A DNA stretch of 64,000 nt from Buttiauxella izardii (GCF_003601925.1 NZ_QZWH01000016.1:27552-91551); one strand, 5' to 3'; shown: positions 1 through 9,242, numbered from the stretch's first letter. Notes: generated by a model from the letters alone, not told the origin. A program made the numbers and translations.

Positions 1-914
1 GTGCAATACAAACGAACAGATTCCTGCCGTAGCTTAAGATCGGGAGGCAATGGTTTTGAAAAATGTAACCGTAGCGTGAATTCCTCAGTGACTGTATCTG
101 TCGGGATCGAATGAACACCCGTGGTATCGAAAAAGAAAAAGCTATCTAAATAGCACAGATATTCTTGCAATATACGATAGCCACTATAAACATTCTTTGG
201 ATAAGGTAATAATGCATCTTGTTTTTCAAAACCTACCGGAGTCAGTCTGAAATCAGGCATACGCAAAATGTCTTCGCCCACAACTAACTCTGCTTCTGTC
301 ATATATTCGCAGAACCACAGGTAGAGTTGGTAGCGAGTGTAATTATCGTCGTTACCTAACCACAGGCGAATTTTGTCAAAATCTAGCGTACTGATGTCCT
401 GTGGTTTACCAAAAGTGAATGTAATATCAATCATGCCATGTTTATGGCTGCTATTAGTGGCAACATCAGCAATGCTAATGGGCAATAACCAGACGTCGCG
501 GCTCAATGTGAATACGCATGCTGGAATAGATTCTTCAGCATGCTGATCCGTGTTTATCCCAGTAGCATCACCCGGAGCACTCATAACTTGTGAGTTTGAG
601 TCTATTAAAAATGCAGTGGTAACGGTTTTCGGATTGGGTGTGTATTCGATAATCGTCATACTAGGTGTCGGGCGCAGGTAATTTGGCCACAACATATTGA
701 GTAGACTATGAGTCAATTCAGGAAATTCATCTTCAATTCTGGAACGTAAATTACCCGATAAAAATGCAAACCCTTCTAATAGGCGTTCAACATCAGGGTC
801 TGCTTCTTTCTCTGCCAGAAAGGGAGCTAAATGTGGCTTTTCTTTAGCCAATAGTTTTCCCGACTGGCGCAGATAATCCAGTTCTTCTCGAAAATATCTT
901 TCCTCAAATGACAT
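1..914 (-). CDS. tssF: T6SS baseplate protein TssF (partial, N-terminal half)
   Basis: The gene reads leftwards off the window edge, so only about 304 N-terminal residues are visible. The protein begins MSFEERYFREELDYLRQSG and continues with the pattern of TssF (ImpG/VasA): an acidic start, a segment on a preserved FLSGNLRSRIEDEFPELTHSL stretch (read in two parts), then LWPNYLRPTPSM. TssF pairs with TssG and TssK in the T6SS baseplate wedge in the cytoplasm. The family is about 580-620 residues, so roughly half is missing. It starts 5 bases after the tssE stop and should be cotranscribed with tssB, tssC and tssE. The identification rests on my recognition of the family pattern and on the operon order. 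Confidence 0.88.
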   Translation of the reverse strand, partial: MSFEERYFREELDYLRQSGKLLAKEKPHLAPFLAEKEADPDVERLLEGFAFLSGNLRSRIEDEFPELTHSLLNMLWPNYLRPTPSMTIIEYTPNPKTVTTAFLIDSNSQVMSAPGDATGINTDQHAEESIPACVFTLSRDVWLLPISIADVATNSSHKHGMIDITFTFGKPQDISTLDFDKIRLWLGNDDNYTRYQLYLWFCEYMTEAELVVGEDILRMPDFRLTPVGFEKQDALLPYPKNVYSGYRILQEYLCYLDSFFFFDTTGVHSIPTDTVTEEFTLRLHFSKPLPPDLKLRQESVRLYC

Positions 915-919
915 ATAAC

Positions 920-1351
920 TTAATCCAGATTGTAGTGGTTTTGATTATCTAATTGCATATTAAATTCCACGACATCTCTGAGGCCATTAAAGTCTATATG
1001 CGCCACAATATGAAAACTAAGATCCATGGGATTATATCCATCACTGCTTACAGCATGGACTTCTGCTTGTTTTATACGAGGTTCGTAATCCTCGATGCAT
1101 TGTTTAATCGCTTCTTCGATTGTCCTTCTAAAATCTGCCGTTGATGCAGTCGCATCGTTGAGATCGATAACCCCTAAATTCAATGTACTTTGAGAACTGC
1201 CAGGCCTGGAATTAAGTATGCTGCGCAGATTACGTTTAATCGATAACTGTAAGTTTTCGATCTGCATTGCACGTGAATAGCTAACCGATCCACTTTCAAT
1301 GCGCTCAAATAAACTGGCAGAAGCCCCTCTTTTTCGACCTGGCGTTATCAT
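920..1351 (-). CDS. tssE: T6SS baseplate protein TssE (gp25-like)
   Basis: This 143-residue protein belongs to the GPW/gp25 family. TssE is the baseplate component where the TssB/TssC sheath starts to polymerise. The N-terminal half contains SLFERIE, then a helix with RAMQIENLQLSIKRNLRSIL, the usual TssE organisation of a short lead followed by the gp25 core with a conserved acidic YEPRI motif near residue 90. The start codon has an AAGGA ribosome-binding site 6 bases upstream and lies 2 bases after the tssC stop, so translation is probably coupled. Length is normal for the family. It sits in the order tssB-tssC-tssE-tssF. Confidence 0.88.
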   Translation of the reverse strand: MITPGRKRGASASLFERIESGSVSYSRAMQIENLQLSIKRNLRSILNSRPGSSQSTLNLGVIDLNDATASTADFRRTIEEAIKQCIEDYEPRIKQAEVHAVSSDGYNPMDLSFHIVAHIDFNGLRDVVEFNMQLDNQNHYNLD

Positions 1352-1353
1352 GA

Positions 1354-2838
1354 TTATTCCTTGTCAAGCCTGCCAACAAGAGATAATTCAAAGTTAGCAC
1401 CCATGTATTTAAAATGAGGGCGAACTGAAATAGCGACCTGATACCAACCAGGCTCACCATCAACATCTAATACATCAATTTTGGCTGCGCGAAGAGGTTT
1501 GCGGCTACGTACGTCTGCTGGTGGATTTTCTTGATCGGCAATGTATTGCTTGATCCAGTTATTCAACTCGCGTTCCAGATCGTTACGAACCTTCCACGAA
1601 CCGATTTGCTCGCGCTGCAGCACTTTGATGTAGTGCGCCAGGCGGTTGATAATGAACATATACGGCAGTTGCGTACCCAACTTATAGTTGGTTTGCGCAA
1701 TTTTCCCTTCCGGTGTGCCAGGGAATTTACGAGGTTTTTGCACTGAGTTTGCAGAGAAGAAGGCTGCATTATTGCTCCCCTTACGCATGGTCAGCGTAAT
1801 AAATCCCTCTTCGGCAAGCTCAAATTCACGACGGTCGGTGACGAGGATTTCTGTTGGGATTTTGGCTTGTGTTTGACCTAATGCGTCAAAGAGATGCACT
1901 GGCAAATCGTTTACCGCTCCGCCGCTTTGTGGGCCAATAATATTTGGACACCAGCGATATTTAGCAAAGCTATCCGTCAGGCTACTTGCCAATAAGAAGG
2001 CCGTGTTTCCCCATAAATAATCTTCATGACGATGGCTAACATCTTCCTGAAAATTAAAGTTTTTAATGGGGTTTTCGATAGGTGAATAAGGCAGGCGCAA
2101 TAAGAAGCGTGGTGCCGTTAGGCCCAGATAACGGGCATCTTCAGATTCACGCAATGTGCGCCACTTGGTATATGACGGTCCTTCAAAAATTGATGCGACG
2201 TCTTTGATCGTTGGCAATTCAGTAAAGGATTTTAAACCGAAGAAATCAGGCGATACAGAAGTCAGGAATGGGGCGTGAGCCATTGCTCCTACTGCGCTCA
2301 CATAGTTCAGCAGCTTCATATCCTGAGCGGTATTGTTAAATGCGTAGCTGCCAATGATTGAAGCAATAGGTTCGCCGCCAAACTGACCATAACCCGATGA
2401 ATAAACGTGCTTATAAAATCCAGATTGAACAATCTCAGGAGCAAATTCAAAATCTTCCAGCAGCTCTTCTTTGGTCGCATGCAGGATATTAATTTTGATG
2501 TTTTCTTTGAAATCTGTGCGGTCAACTAGCAGCTTCATCGAGCGCCAGAATGACTCAACTTCCTGGAATGGTTCAGCATGCAAAATGTTATTCATCTGCT
2601 TGCTAATTTTGCTGTCCAGCTCTGCAATCATGCGATCGACCGCGAGTTTGTTCACTGGATCCTGGTGATTACCCGTCTGCAAGATGCTGGTGACAAACGC
2701 GGCAATGCCCTGGCGAGCAACATCATAACCGTCAGACTCTGGCTGAATGCGGGTCTGAGCCATGATCTCATCCAGAAGCGATGTTGATTTAGCAACCGCT
2801 CCCTTCACGGGCGAGGCAAGTTCTTCCTGTAATGACAT
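1354..2838 (-). CDS. tssC: T6SS contractile sheath large subunit TssC
   Basis: This 494-residue protein is the large sheath protein TssC (VipB/ImpD/EvpB family). With TssB it forms the contractile tube around the Hcp inner tube. Family landmarks are FWRSMKLLVDR near residue 105, the SGYGQFGGEPIASIIGSYAF block near 150-175, a KWRTLRESEDARYLGL block, and a C-terminal GANFELSLVGRLD. I prefer the ATG at 2838, which has AAGGA 8 bases upstream, over a TTG two codons earlier. It begins 20 bases after the tssB stop. Length and motif order are complete, with no sign of damage. Confidence 0.93.
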   Translation of the reverse strand: MSLQEELASPVKGAVAKSTSLLDEIMAQTRIQPESDGYDVARQGIAAFVTSILQTGNHQDPVNKLAVDRMIAELDSKISKQMNNILHAEPFQEVESFWRSMKLLVDRTDFKENIKINILHATKEELLEDFEFAPEIVQSGFYKHVYSSGYGQFGGEPIASIIGSYAFNNTAQDMKLLNYVSAVGAMAHAPFLTSVSPDFFGLKSFTELPTIKDVASIFEGPSYTKWRTLRESEDARYLGLTAPRFLLRLPYSPIENPIKNFNFQEDVSHRHEDYLWGNTAFLLASSLTDSFAKYRWCPNIIGPQSGGAVNDLPVHLFDALGQTQAKIPTEILVTDRREFELAEEGFITLTMRKGSNNAAFFSANSVQKPRKFPGTPEGKIAQTNYKLGTQLPYMFIINRLAHYIKVLQREQIGSWKVRNDLERELNNWIKQYIADQENPPADVRSRKPLRAAKIDVLDVDGEPGWYQVAISVRPHFKYMGANFELSLVGRLDKE

Positions 2839-2858
2839 GTTCAAAATCCTTCTTAAAA

Positions 2859-3356
2859 TTATGCCTTATTGACGATATCGAGCTCTTTGAGGAGTTGGGC
2901 ACGCGACTCCTCTTGATCCAGCAATGCCTGTAACTGAGAGCGGAAAGCAGGAACATTGCCCATTGGCCCTTTCAATGCGACCAAAGCCTCACGGAGTTCA
3001 AGCAATTTTCTGAGTTCAGGAATCTTTCTGGCGATGTTATCCGGGGAGAAATCTTCGAGTGATTTCACATCAAGCTCGACCTGCATCTCTTCACCTTTTT
3101 TCTCGCTTAGGGCGTTGCCCACGCTAAAATTCAGGTTGATACCCGTCTCACTCATGACTGAGTTAAAATTGTTTTTGTTGATAGAAACTGAACTGCGTTC
3201 ATCTAACTGTGAATCTTCCGCTCGGCCTTTCATATCGCCGACGACTAATAAATTCAGCGGTAATTCAACCTCAGAATTTAATCCATCAGCTTTTGGAACA
3301 TAACGGATGTTAATTCGCTCTTTAGGTGCGACGCTACCGTCTTTACTGTTACTCAT
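2859..3356 (-). CDS. tssB: T6SS contractile sheath small subunit TssB
   Basis: This 165-residue protein is the small sheath subunit TssB (VipA/ImpB family). It shows the N-terminal KERINIRYVPKADG start, then LPLNLLVVGDMKG, and ends with the PAFRSQLQALLDQEESRAQLLKEL helix characteristic of the family. It intertwines with TssC to build the sheath. It is the first gene of the visible minus-strand T6SS operon, with tssC, tssE and tssF after it. Its promoter should lie in the AT-rich divergent region shared with hcp (3357-3886). An AAGGG ribosome-binding site lies 9 bases before the ATG. Confidence 0.92.
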   Translation of the reverse strand: MSNSKDGSVAPKERINIRYVPKADGLNSEVELPLNLLVVGDMKGRAEDSQLDERSSVSINKNNFNSVMSETGINLNFSVGNALSEKKGEEMQVELDVKSLEDFSPDNIARKIPELRKLLELREALVALKGPMGNVPAFRSQLQALLDQEESRAQLLKELDIVNKA

Positions 3357-3886
3357 ATTTGGTTACCCTTTTTGTTACGCACTTTTAGCATGCCAGGCAT
3401 CGATTGACCGGCTTTATTAATAAATACAATATGGACGGTAATATCTTGCTGGTTAACCCTGAATTGCGGCTACGTTATCACTATAAGTCGATATTTTGTA
3501 TAGGTGCAAAAGTACAGAAAACGACTTTCCAAATTTATTATTTGCTACTGGTGTATGTTTACAACTTGACCCCAAGTGGGAAAGCACCACTTTTAGGGGT
3601 TGTTGTATTATGTTTTTGTATATTTCATGGGTTACTTATAATTTAAAATAGTGATTAAGGTAGGGATACGGACATTGCCTTATTTTTGGTTTTTTCATCT
3701 ATTTACTAATGTTATTTTATCGCTGATTTCATTTTTGTTCTGTTTGCCAGTTGAGAAGTTTTAACGATGCGAGTGATTTTATTTCATCCATTTTATTTAG
3801 TTCTCTGAGTGGCTGGCCAACCTAATGAATATGTGGGAATCAACGTTGATTTATAGTGATGTTTATTACTTACAGGAGTTTTTTCA
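3357..3886. other. Intergenic region between tssB and hcp
   Basis: This 530-base, strongly AT-rich stretch separates the divergent tssB and hcp genes and must hold both promoters. It has no convincing gene: an 80-codon open frame at 3404-3646 has no ribosome-binding site and unlikely composition. An imperfect stem-loop lies at 3570-3599 (CCCCAAGTGG against CCAC-TTTTAGGGG). I saw no clear sigma-54 promoter. AT-richness over T6SS promoters is often linked to H-NS silencing, but here that is inference only. Confidence 0.6.
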
Positions 3887-4405
3887 ATGCCAACCCCATG
3901 TTATATATCAATGACGGGTCAGACCCAGGGACATATTACCGCTGGCGCTTTCACCTCTGAATCGGTCGGGAATATTTATGTTCAGGGGCATGAAGATGAA
4001 ATGCTGGTGCAAGAGTTCCAGCATATCGTCACGGTTCCTACAGATCCGCAATCAGGCCAGCCTGCTGGTCAACGTGCTCACAAACCTTTCATTTTCACCG
4101 TGGCGCTGAATAAAGCTGTACCGCTGCTTTATAACGCATTGGCTTCCGGTGAAATGTTGCCAACGACAGAACTGAAATGGTTCCGTACATCTGTAGAAGG
4201 TAAGCAGGAGCATTTCTTCACTACGCGCCTGACTGACTCCACCATTGTGGATATCAATTGCCATATGCCGCATTGCCAGGACTCAACTAAGCGTGAGTTC
4301 ACCCAGTTGATCCAAGTCTCTCTTGCTTACCGCAAAATTGAATGGGAACACACGTCTGCTGGTACTTCAGGTGCTGACGACTGGCGTGCTCCACTGGAAT
4401 CTTAA
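3887..4405 (+). CDS. hcp: T6SS inner tube protein Hcp
   Basis: This 172-residue protein is Hcp (TssD), which forms the hexameric rings of the secreted inner tube. It begins MPTPCYISMTGQTQG and contains VQGHEDEMLVQEFQH and HKPFIFTVALNKAVPLLY, the hallmark blocks of the enterobacterial Hcp1 family (usual length about 160-172). A GGAG ribosome-binding site precedes the ATG. It is transcribed divergently from tssB and is followed at once by a strong terminator, so it is probably a single-gene unit expressed to high level. No C-terminal effector extension is present. Confidence 0.95.
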   Translation: MPTPCYISMTGQTQGHITAGAFTSESVGNIYVQGHEDEMLVQEFQHIVTVPTDPQSGQPAGQRAHKPFIFTVALNKAVPLLYNALASGEMLPTTELKWFRTSVEGKQEHFFTTRLTDSTIVDINCHMPHCQDSTKREFTQLIQVSLAYRKIEWEHTSAGTSGADDWRAPLES

Positions 4406-4423
4406 TTCCAGGTTAAAGGTAAT

Positions 4424-4450
4424 AACGTCCTGCATGCAGGACGTTTTTAT
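4424..4450 (+). terminator. Rho-independent terminator after hcp
   Basis: A perfect 22-base palindrome (AACGTCCTGC / GCAGGACGTT) runs directly into a T-run, 18 bases after the hcp stop codon. Confidence 0.85.
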
Positions 4451-4463
4451 ATCCTTTAAATAA

Positions 4464-5234
4464 TCAGTGTTTGCTTTTCCCACTAGTAAACCGTGAATAA
4501 ATCTCCTGAGCATTAACCTGATAGGTCTGTTGTTTTGATTTTTTAATTACATTTTCCAAATCTTTTACTTTAGTTGTATTGACGGGAGGAGTGGGTATCG
4601 CTGTCTCAATACTCGTTGGTGAATACATTTCCCAGTTACCCGTTTTGACATCAATAACGGCATAGCGCGTTAAATAACGTAGTGAGCTTATTTGATCGTT
4701 ATTGCTGCCAGGCTGATAATCCTGCCACACAACCGCGTTAGCTTCTTTATCGAACTTACCCATTTGCAATGTTGGCCAATAGACAATCACCGTGCTTTGT
4801 CTACCTTTTGCACCTAAATAACGTAAGGTCAGCGCGTAACTATTGGCAATAGCCGATGGTTCTTTGTTAGCGTGACTTCTTTTCGAAGGAGGAATACCAG
4901 AGAATGTCGCGACTTTATAGTATTTCTCTAGTTCTTTTTGCATATCGGCATCGGGGTTTTTCTCGCCCGACTGCACCAGAATTAAGGAAGCCCCACGCGG
5001 AATACTTATTTCTTCTTCAGCCTGAGCAATAGCATCCTGGATATCTTCCTCAGTGATTTCAGCCGTAGGGTCCCAACCAAAAAGTTCTTGTTCCGTTAGC
5101 TGAGTTGATACGGCAGGGCGTGATTTATATGTTGATTTTTGAGTGTCAATAAATTTCCCCTGCTGATTACATCCGCTCAGTGTCAGGCAGAAAATAGTAG
5201 AGGTGATACCAACAATGATCTTTTTATATTCCAT
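4464..5234 (-). CDS. Predicted outer-membrane lipoprotein of unknown function next to hcp
   Basis: This protein of 256 residues (from the ATG at 5234) starts with a lipoprotein signal: MEYKKIIV, a hydrophobic stretch, then the lipobox LSGC with the acylated cysteine at residue 22. The residue after Cys is Asn, not Asp, so outer-membrane sorting is likely. The mature part is mixed alpha/beta with an acidic helix near residues 60-80 (EEDIQDAIAQAEEEI) and a lysine-rich tail. It is too long for TssJ (about 160-180 residues) and I do not recognise the family. A TTG 8 codons upstream is a poorer start because it would put a second charged segment before the signal. It faces hcp tail to tail and may be a T6SS-associated accessory gene, but only position suggests this. 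Confidence 0.75.
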   Translation of the reverse strand: MEYKKIIVGITSTIFCLTLSGCNQQGKFIDTQKSTYKSRPAVSTQLTEQELFGWDPTAEITEEDIQDAIAQAEEEISIPRGASLILVQSGEKNPDADMQKELEKYYKVATFSGIPPSKRSHANKEPSAIANSYALTLRYLGAKGRQSTVIVYWPTLQMGKFDKEANAVVWQDYQPGSNNDQISSLRYLTRYAVIDVKTGNWEMYSPTSIETAIPTPPVNTTKVKDLENVIKKSKQQTYQVNAQEIYSRFTSGKSKH

Positions 5235-5355
5235 TATAATGATGTACCTTTTCAGCAATTCACAATGACATCGGGTTAGCCGAAAATAATAAGGTACATC
5301 AGGGAAAATGACGCATTGAGAAAGTATCGGTTTTCGTACTTTCTTAATGTGAATT

Positions 5356-5379
5356 GCCTGAATCAGAATTGATTCAGGC
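5356..5379. terminator. Stem-loop downstream of the permease gene
   Basis: A perfect 9-bp stem (GCCTGAATC / GATTCAGGC) with a 6-base loop lies 10 bases past the stop of the minus-strand permease gene. There is no long U-run on the minus strand, so it may act as a weak terminator or as a 3'-end stabiliser. Confidence 0.5.
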
Positions 5380-5389
5380 TTTCATCGTT

Positions 5390-6883
5390 TTAATCTTTCG
5401 AAACCACAACCTGCCCGTTGTATTCAGGCACATCAGAGACTTTCTCGGCACGAGCCAGCCAGCGGTAGCAGCCTGCACTCATAAATGCACCGATAAACCA
5501 GCTAAAGTTCGCCACTTCATGAAGCGAAGGAATAAAGCTGATGGTCAGACAAATGGCGACGGACGGCACCAGCGCAAGAATTGCTTTGGGATTGAATCCG
5601 CCTTTGTACCAATAGCGGCCTTTGGAAGTGTCATCAAACAAGTCGTCGACGTAAATCTTGCTGCGCTTAATCACGTAGAAATCGGTCAGCAGAATGCCAA
5701 ATAGCGGCCCAATAAACGATCCCAGCACATCGAGCGTGTAGTGAATAAGTTCAGGTGACTGGAACAGGTTCCACGGTGTCAGCAATACAGAACCCACAGC
5801 TGCAATCATCCCACCGGTACGGAAGCTGATTTTCTGCGGCGAGCAGTTAGAGAAGTCGAATGCCGGGGAGACGAAGTTCGCCACGATATTAATGCCAATG
5901 GTGGCGGTAATCATGGTCAGCAAGCCAATGGCCATCGCGAGGCTATTGCCCACGTGGCTTACGGTTTCGATTGGGTCGGTAATCATTTTGCCAAATAGTG
6001 ATTGTGTGCCGGAAACAATAACCACGGTCACAATCGAGAACAGCAGGAAGTTAAACGGCAGTCCCCAGCGGTTGCCACGGCGGATCTCTTTCATACTTTT
6101 TCCGTAGCGCGAGAAGTCACCGAAGTTCAACAATGGGCCGGAGAAGTAGGAAACGACCAGTGCCGTTGCGGTCAGCATTTGCCAGGCTTGTTCGCCTGAA
6201 GTGAGTTGTTTGCTGGCAAGAGTAAACGAAATTCCGTCAAACCCTGTTTGATACAAAATCCAGCCTGCCAGAGCCATCATCACTACATAAACCGCAGGCC
6301 CAGCGATATCAATAAAGCGCTTAATGGCGTTCATGCCGTGCCAGAACACCATCGCTTGCAGTACCCACATGATGCCAAAGCAGATCCAGCCGAGATGTGA
6401 GAGGCCGAGGAAATGCCCGGTCGTCATCGGCGCGAGCGACGGCCAGAATTTCAACATGACTAACATCAGCGCGTTGGCTGCCAGATAAGTTTGGATGCCG
6501 TACCAGGCGAACGCGATAAGCCCGCGAATCACCGCCGGAATATTTGCCCCGAAGACGCCAAATGCCTGGCGGCAAATGACCGCATAAGGCACACCCGCCA
6601 TCTGGCTTGGTTTTGCGACCAGGTTTGCACACAGTTGCACGATACAAATTCCGACCAACAGGCACAGCAAAACTTGCCAGCTCGCCAGCCCTAATGTGAA
6701 GAAACTGGCGGCCACCACATAGCCACCCATACTGTGCACATCGGACATCCAGAAAGAAAAAATATTATACCAGGACCATGTCTGGTTGCGCGTCGGCGCC
6801 AAATCTTCGTTACACAGGCGCGGGCCGTACCCGGCATTGGCGCTATCGGTCATGGTTGCTGACGTATTTTCAGTGTTTGGCAT
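5390..6883 (-). CDS. NCS1-family allantoin/purine (hydantoin-type) permease
   Basis: This integral membrane protein of 497 residues has about 12 hydrophobic segments. It carries the NCS1 signature region: an N-terminal RNQTWSWYNIFSFWMSDVHS block, followed by MAGVPYAVICRQAFGVFGANIPA. This places it with the AllP/PucI/Mhp1-type permeases that import allantoin, hydantoins, uracil or related compounds with Na+ or H+. The ATG at 6883 has an excellent AAAGGAG 8 bases upstream, so a further 25 in-frame upstream codons are not used. It is divergent from the allantoin racemase gene, which makes allantoin or a purine breakdown product the likely substrate; the exact substrate is inference. Confidence 0.88.
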   Translation of the reverse strand: MPNTENTSATMTDSANAGYGPRLCNEDLAPTRNQTWSWYNIFSFWMSDVHSMGGYVVAASFFTLGLASWQVLLCLLVGICIVQLCANLVAKPSQMAGVPYAVICRQAFGVFGANIPAVIRGLIAFAWYGIQTYLAANALMLVMLKFWPSLAPMTTGHFLGLSHLGWICFGIMWVLQAMVFWHGMNAIKRFIDIAGPAVYVVMMALAGWILYQTGFDGISFTLASKQLTSGEQAWQMLTATALVVSYFSGPLLNFGDFSRYGKSMKEIRRGNRWGLPFNFLLFSIVTVVIVSGTQSLFGKMITDPIETVSHVGNSLAMAIGLLTMITATIGINIVANFVSPAFDFSNCSPQKISFRTGGMIAAVGSVLLTPWNLFQSPELIHYTLDVLGSFIGPLFGILLTDFYVIKRSKIYVDDLFDDTSKGRYWYKGGFNPKAILALVPSVAICLTISFIPSLHEVANFSWFIGAFMSAGCYRWLARAEKVSDVPEYNGQVVVSKD

Positions 6884-7105
6884 GAAATCTGCTCCTTTAA
6901 AAACAGATGCTGACGGAATGTCTGCAACTTTTGTTGCATTAACCAGGCCAGGTTTCATATTTTATGGAACGAATGGATTTTTCAGGCTTTTAAGGGCAGG
7001 AATAAGTCCGTGGCAATGCACATAACGCTTCACCATAGTGCAACCGATCATTTTATTGCCCGGATCTGGTGCTAAATCGAAGGTAAAAAATACAGAGGAC
7101 TCAGC

Positions 7106-7843
7106 ATGACGAAACATTTGATCCAGGTGATCAACCCAAATACGAACATTGCGATGACGCACACTATTGCAGAAGCAGCGCGAAGCGTGGCGGCTCCATC
7201 AAGCGAGATCGTTGCCGTTTGCCCCACGCAAGGTGTGGAATCTATAGAAGGACATTTTGATGAAGCCATTGCCGCCATCGGCGTGCTTGAGCAAATCAAG
7301 CGTGGCAAGGAGCAGGGCGTGAGTGGCCATGTGATTGCCTGTTTTGGCGATCCTGGTTTGCTGGCAGCGCGTGAACTGGCGGATGGGCCGGTTATCGGTA
7401 TCGCCGAAGCGGCGATGCATGTTGCAACGATGGTTGCGACACGCTTCTCAATTGTGACTACCTTGCCGCGCACGGTCATCATCGCGCGCCATTTATTACA
7501 ACAGTATGGATTTGAGCACCACTGTGCGGCGCTACATGCGATCGATCTTCCGGTTCTCGCTTTGGAAGATGGCACGGGTCTTGCTCAGATGAAGGTACGC
7601 GAGCGTTGTATACAAGCTATGAAGGAAGATAACAGCGGAGCCATTGTGCTCGGTTGCGGTGGGATGGCGAATCTTGCCCGGGAACTGACTGCCGAATTAG
7701 GCATTCCGGTTATCGATGGCGTCACGGCTGCGGTGAAAATGGTGGAATCCCTCATCGCACTTGGCCTTGGAACCAGTAAACACGGCGACCTCGCGTATCC
7801 GAATAAAAAGCCGTTATCAGGCTGTTTTGACATGCTGAGTTGA
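7106..7843 (+). CDS. hpxA: Allantoin racemase HpxA (Asp/Glu/hydantoin racemase family)
   Basis: This 245-residue protein interconverts (R)- and (S)-allantoin, letting all allantoin pass to the stereospecific allantoinase. The fold uses two catalytic cysteines: IACFGDPG near residue 80 and VLGCGGMA near residue 184 are the expected cysteine motifs of the hydantoin/Asp-Glu racemase family. The N-terminus INPNTN is also typical. An AGAGGA site lies 7 bases before the ATG. The next gene, puuE, follows after 31 bases on the same strand, so both are probably one transcript. Length is normal. Confidence 0.92.
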   Translation: MTKHLIQVINPNTNIAMTHTIAEAARSVAAPSSEIVAVCPTQGVESIEGHFDEAIAAIGVLEQIKRGKEQGVSGHVIACFGDPGLLAARELADGPVIGIAEAAMHVATMVATRFSIVTTLPRTVIIARHLLQQYGFEHHCAALHAIDLPVLALEDGTGLAQMKVRERCIQAMKEDNSGAIVLGCGGMANLARELTAELGIPVIDGVTAAVKMVESLIALGLGTSKHGDLAYPNKKPLSGCFDMLS

Positions 7844-7874
7844 TGTTCTGGCTCGGCTCATAAGGAACCGAACC

Positions 7875-8822
7875 ATGACTGCTGTAAAAACCTATAACTT
7901 TACTGAAAACTACCCGCGTGACATGAAGGGTTACGCGGGTAAGCCGCCCCATGCGCAGTGGCCGAATAACGCCCGTATTGCCGTGCAATTTGTGCTTAAT
8001 TTTGAAGAAGGCGGTGAAAACCACGTTCTGCATGGCGACGCCGGTTCTGAACAATTCCTTTCCGATATCATCGGCGCGGCCAGTTTCCCTGACCGCCATA
8101 TGTCGATGGATTCGCTCTATGAATATGGCTCGCGCGCCGGGTTCTGGCGCATTCACAATGAATTTCAGAAACGCGGCTTGAGCATGACGGTTTTTGGTGT
8201 TGCGATGGCGCTGGCGCGAAATCCCGAAATTGTGGAGGCGATCAAAGCGGCGGACTACGACGTGGTGAGTCACGGCTGGCGCTGGATCCACTATCAAAAT
8301 CTTGATGAAGCCACCGAGCGCCAGCACATGCATCAAGCCATCGAAATCCTTGAGGATTTGTTCGGCAGCAAACCCATCGGCTGGTACACCGGGCGCGACA
8401 GCCCGAACACTCGCAGGCTGGTGGCGGAAAATGGCAACTTTATGTATGACAGCGATTATTACGGCGACGACCTACCGTTCTGGAGCGAAGTCGCTTGCAG
8501 CGATGGCAGCGTAAAACCCCATCTGATCGTGCCCTATACGCTGGATGCTAACGACATGCGCTTTGCCACCGCGCAGGGTTTTAACACCGCCGAGCAGTTT
8601 TATACTTATCTGAAAGACAGTTTTGACGTGTTGTACGAGGAAGGGGAAACCGCTCCGAAAATGATGTCGATTGGCATGCATTGCCGCTTGCTAGGTCGCC
8701 CTGGTCGTTTCAAAGCGCTACAGCGTTTTCTGGATTACGTGCAGCAACATGACGATGTGTGGATTTGCCGTCGTCAGGATATTGCCGAGCATTGGGTGAA
8801 GACGCATCCGTTTAACAAATGA
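7875..8822 (+). CDS. puuE: Allantoinase PuuE (HpxB, polysaccharide-deacetylase fold)
   Basis: This 315-residue protein is the metal-independent allantoinase PuuE, called HpxB in Klebsiella. It hydrolyses allantoin to allantoate. It is not related to the dinuclear-metal AllB; it belongs to the polysaccharide deacetylase-like family. Visible landmarks are NYPRDMKGYAGKPPHAQWPN at the start, VSHGWRWIHY near residue 130, GWYTGRDSPNTRRL near 170 and SIGMHCRLLGRPGR near 265. AAGGA precedes the ATG. It follows hpxA closely and its stop is followed by the convergent hpxZ gene. Confidence 0.93.
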   Translation: MTAVKTYNFTENYPRDMKGYAGKPPHAQWPNNARIAVQFVLNFEEGGENHVLHGDAGSEQFLSDIIGAASFPDRHMSMDSLYEYGSRAGFWRIHNEFQKRGLSMTVFGVAMALARNPEIVEAIKAADYDVVSHGWRWIHYQNLDEATERQHMHQAIEILEDLFGSKPIGWYTGRDSPNTRRLVAENGNFMYDSDYYGDDLPFWSEVACSDGSVKPHLIVPYTLDANDMRFATAQGFNTAEQFYTYLKDSFDVLYEEGETAPKMMSIGMHCRLLGRPGRFKALQRFLDYVQQHDDVWICRRQDIAEHWVKTHPFNK

Positions 8823-8858
8823 TTCGAGTGGCGGGTGTGTTGACCCGCCATTCTCTGT

Positions 8859-9242
8859 TTAACTCATCAAGCTGACATGGGCGGCGACAATGCGCCAACC
8901 GTAGGGAAACTTCACCCATGTTTGCATCTGACGGCCAATTTTGTCGCTGCCTTCCCGAGTAAATTCGGTGCTGGCAACGGCCATATCATCACCGTAAGTG
9001 GTGATCGTCGTGTTCTGTAAAAGCCGGTCTAAGCCCTGTGATGATCGTGTATTTCTGAACGCTCTGATCTCATCGATCCCATACAGGTTTTCACTGGCAC
9101 CGTAGCGAACAGTGCGCGGATCGGACCAAAATAATTCATCTAACACCGCAACATCGTTGCTAATCAGCGCTTGTTCGTAGCGGTAAAAAGCGGCACTCAC
9201 TTCATTGACGATTGCCGGGCGATCAATATTGTCTCGCATCAT
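8859..9242 (-). CDS. hpxZ: Oxalurate catabolism protein HpxZ (SnoaL-like, DUF3225)
   Basis: This 127-residue protein has the cone-shaped SnoaL/NTF2-like pattern (RTVRYGASENLYGIDEIRAFR, then FTREGSDKIGRQMQTWVK and a closing WRIVAAHVSLMS). In Klebsiella the [13 protein letters not shown]Z closes the hpxWXYZ operon for oxalurate/oxamate use; its exact role is not established. I chose the ATG at 9242 with AAGG 8 bases upstream and 10 bases after the hpxY stop. An ATG one codon later is an equally possible start. A longer upstream reading would overlap hpxY and is unlikely. Confidence 0.85.
   Translation of the reverse strand: MMRDNIDRPAIVNEVSAAFYRYEQALISNDVAVLDELFWSDPRTVRYGASENLYGIDEIRAFRNTRSSQGLDRLLQNTTITTYGDDMAVASTEFTREGSDKIGRQMQTWVKFPYGWRIVAAHVSLMS

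Noticed and set aside
3404..3646. An 80-codon plus-strand open frame between tssB and hcp
   Set aside because: No ribosome-binding site, no recognisable family pattern, and it lies across the expected divergent promoters in AT-rich DNA.
3700..3886. Sigma-54 promoter for hcp
   Set aside because: No GG-N10-GC pair with the right context was found; TGGCTGG near 3812 lacks a proper partner.
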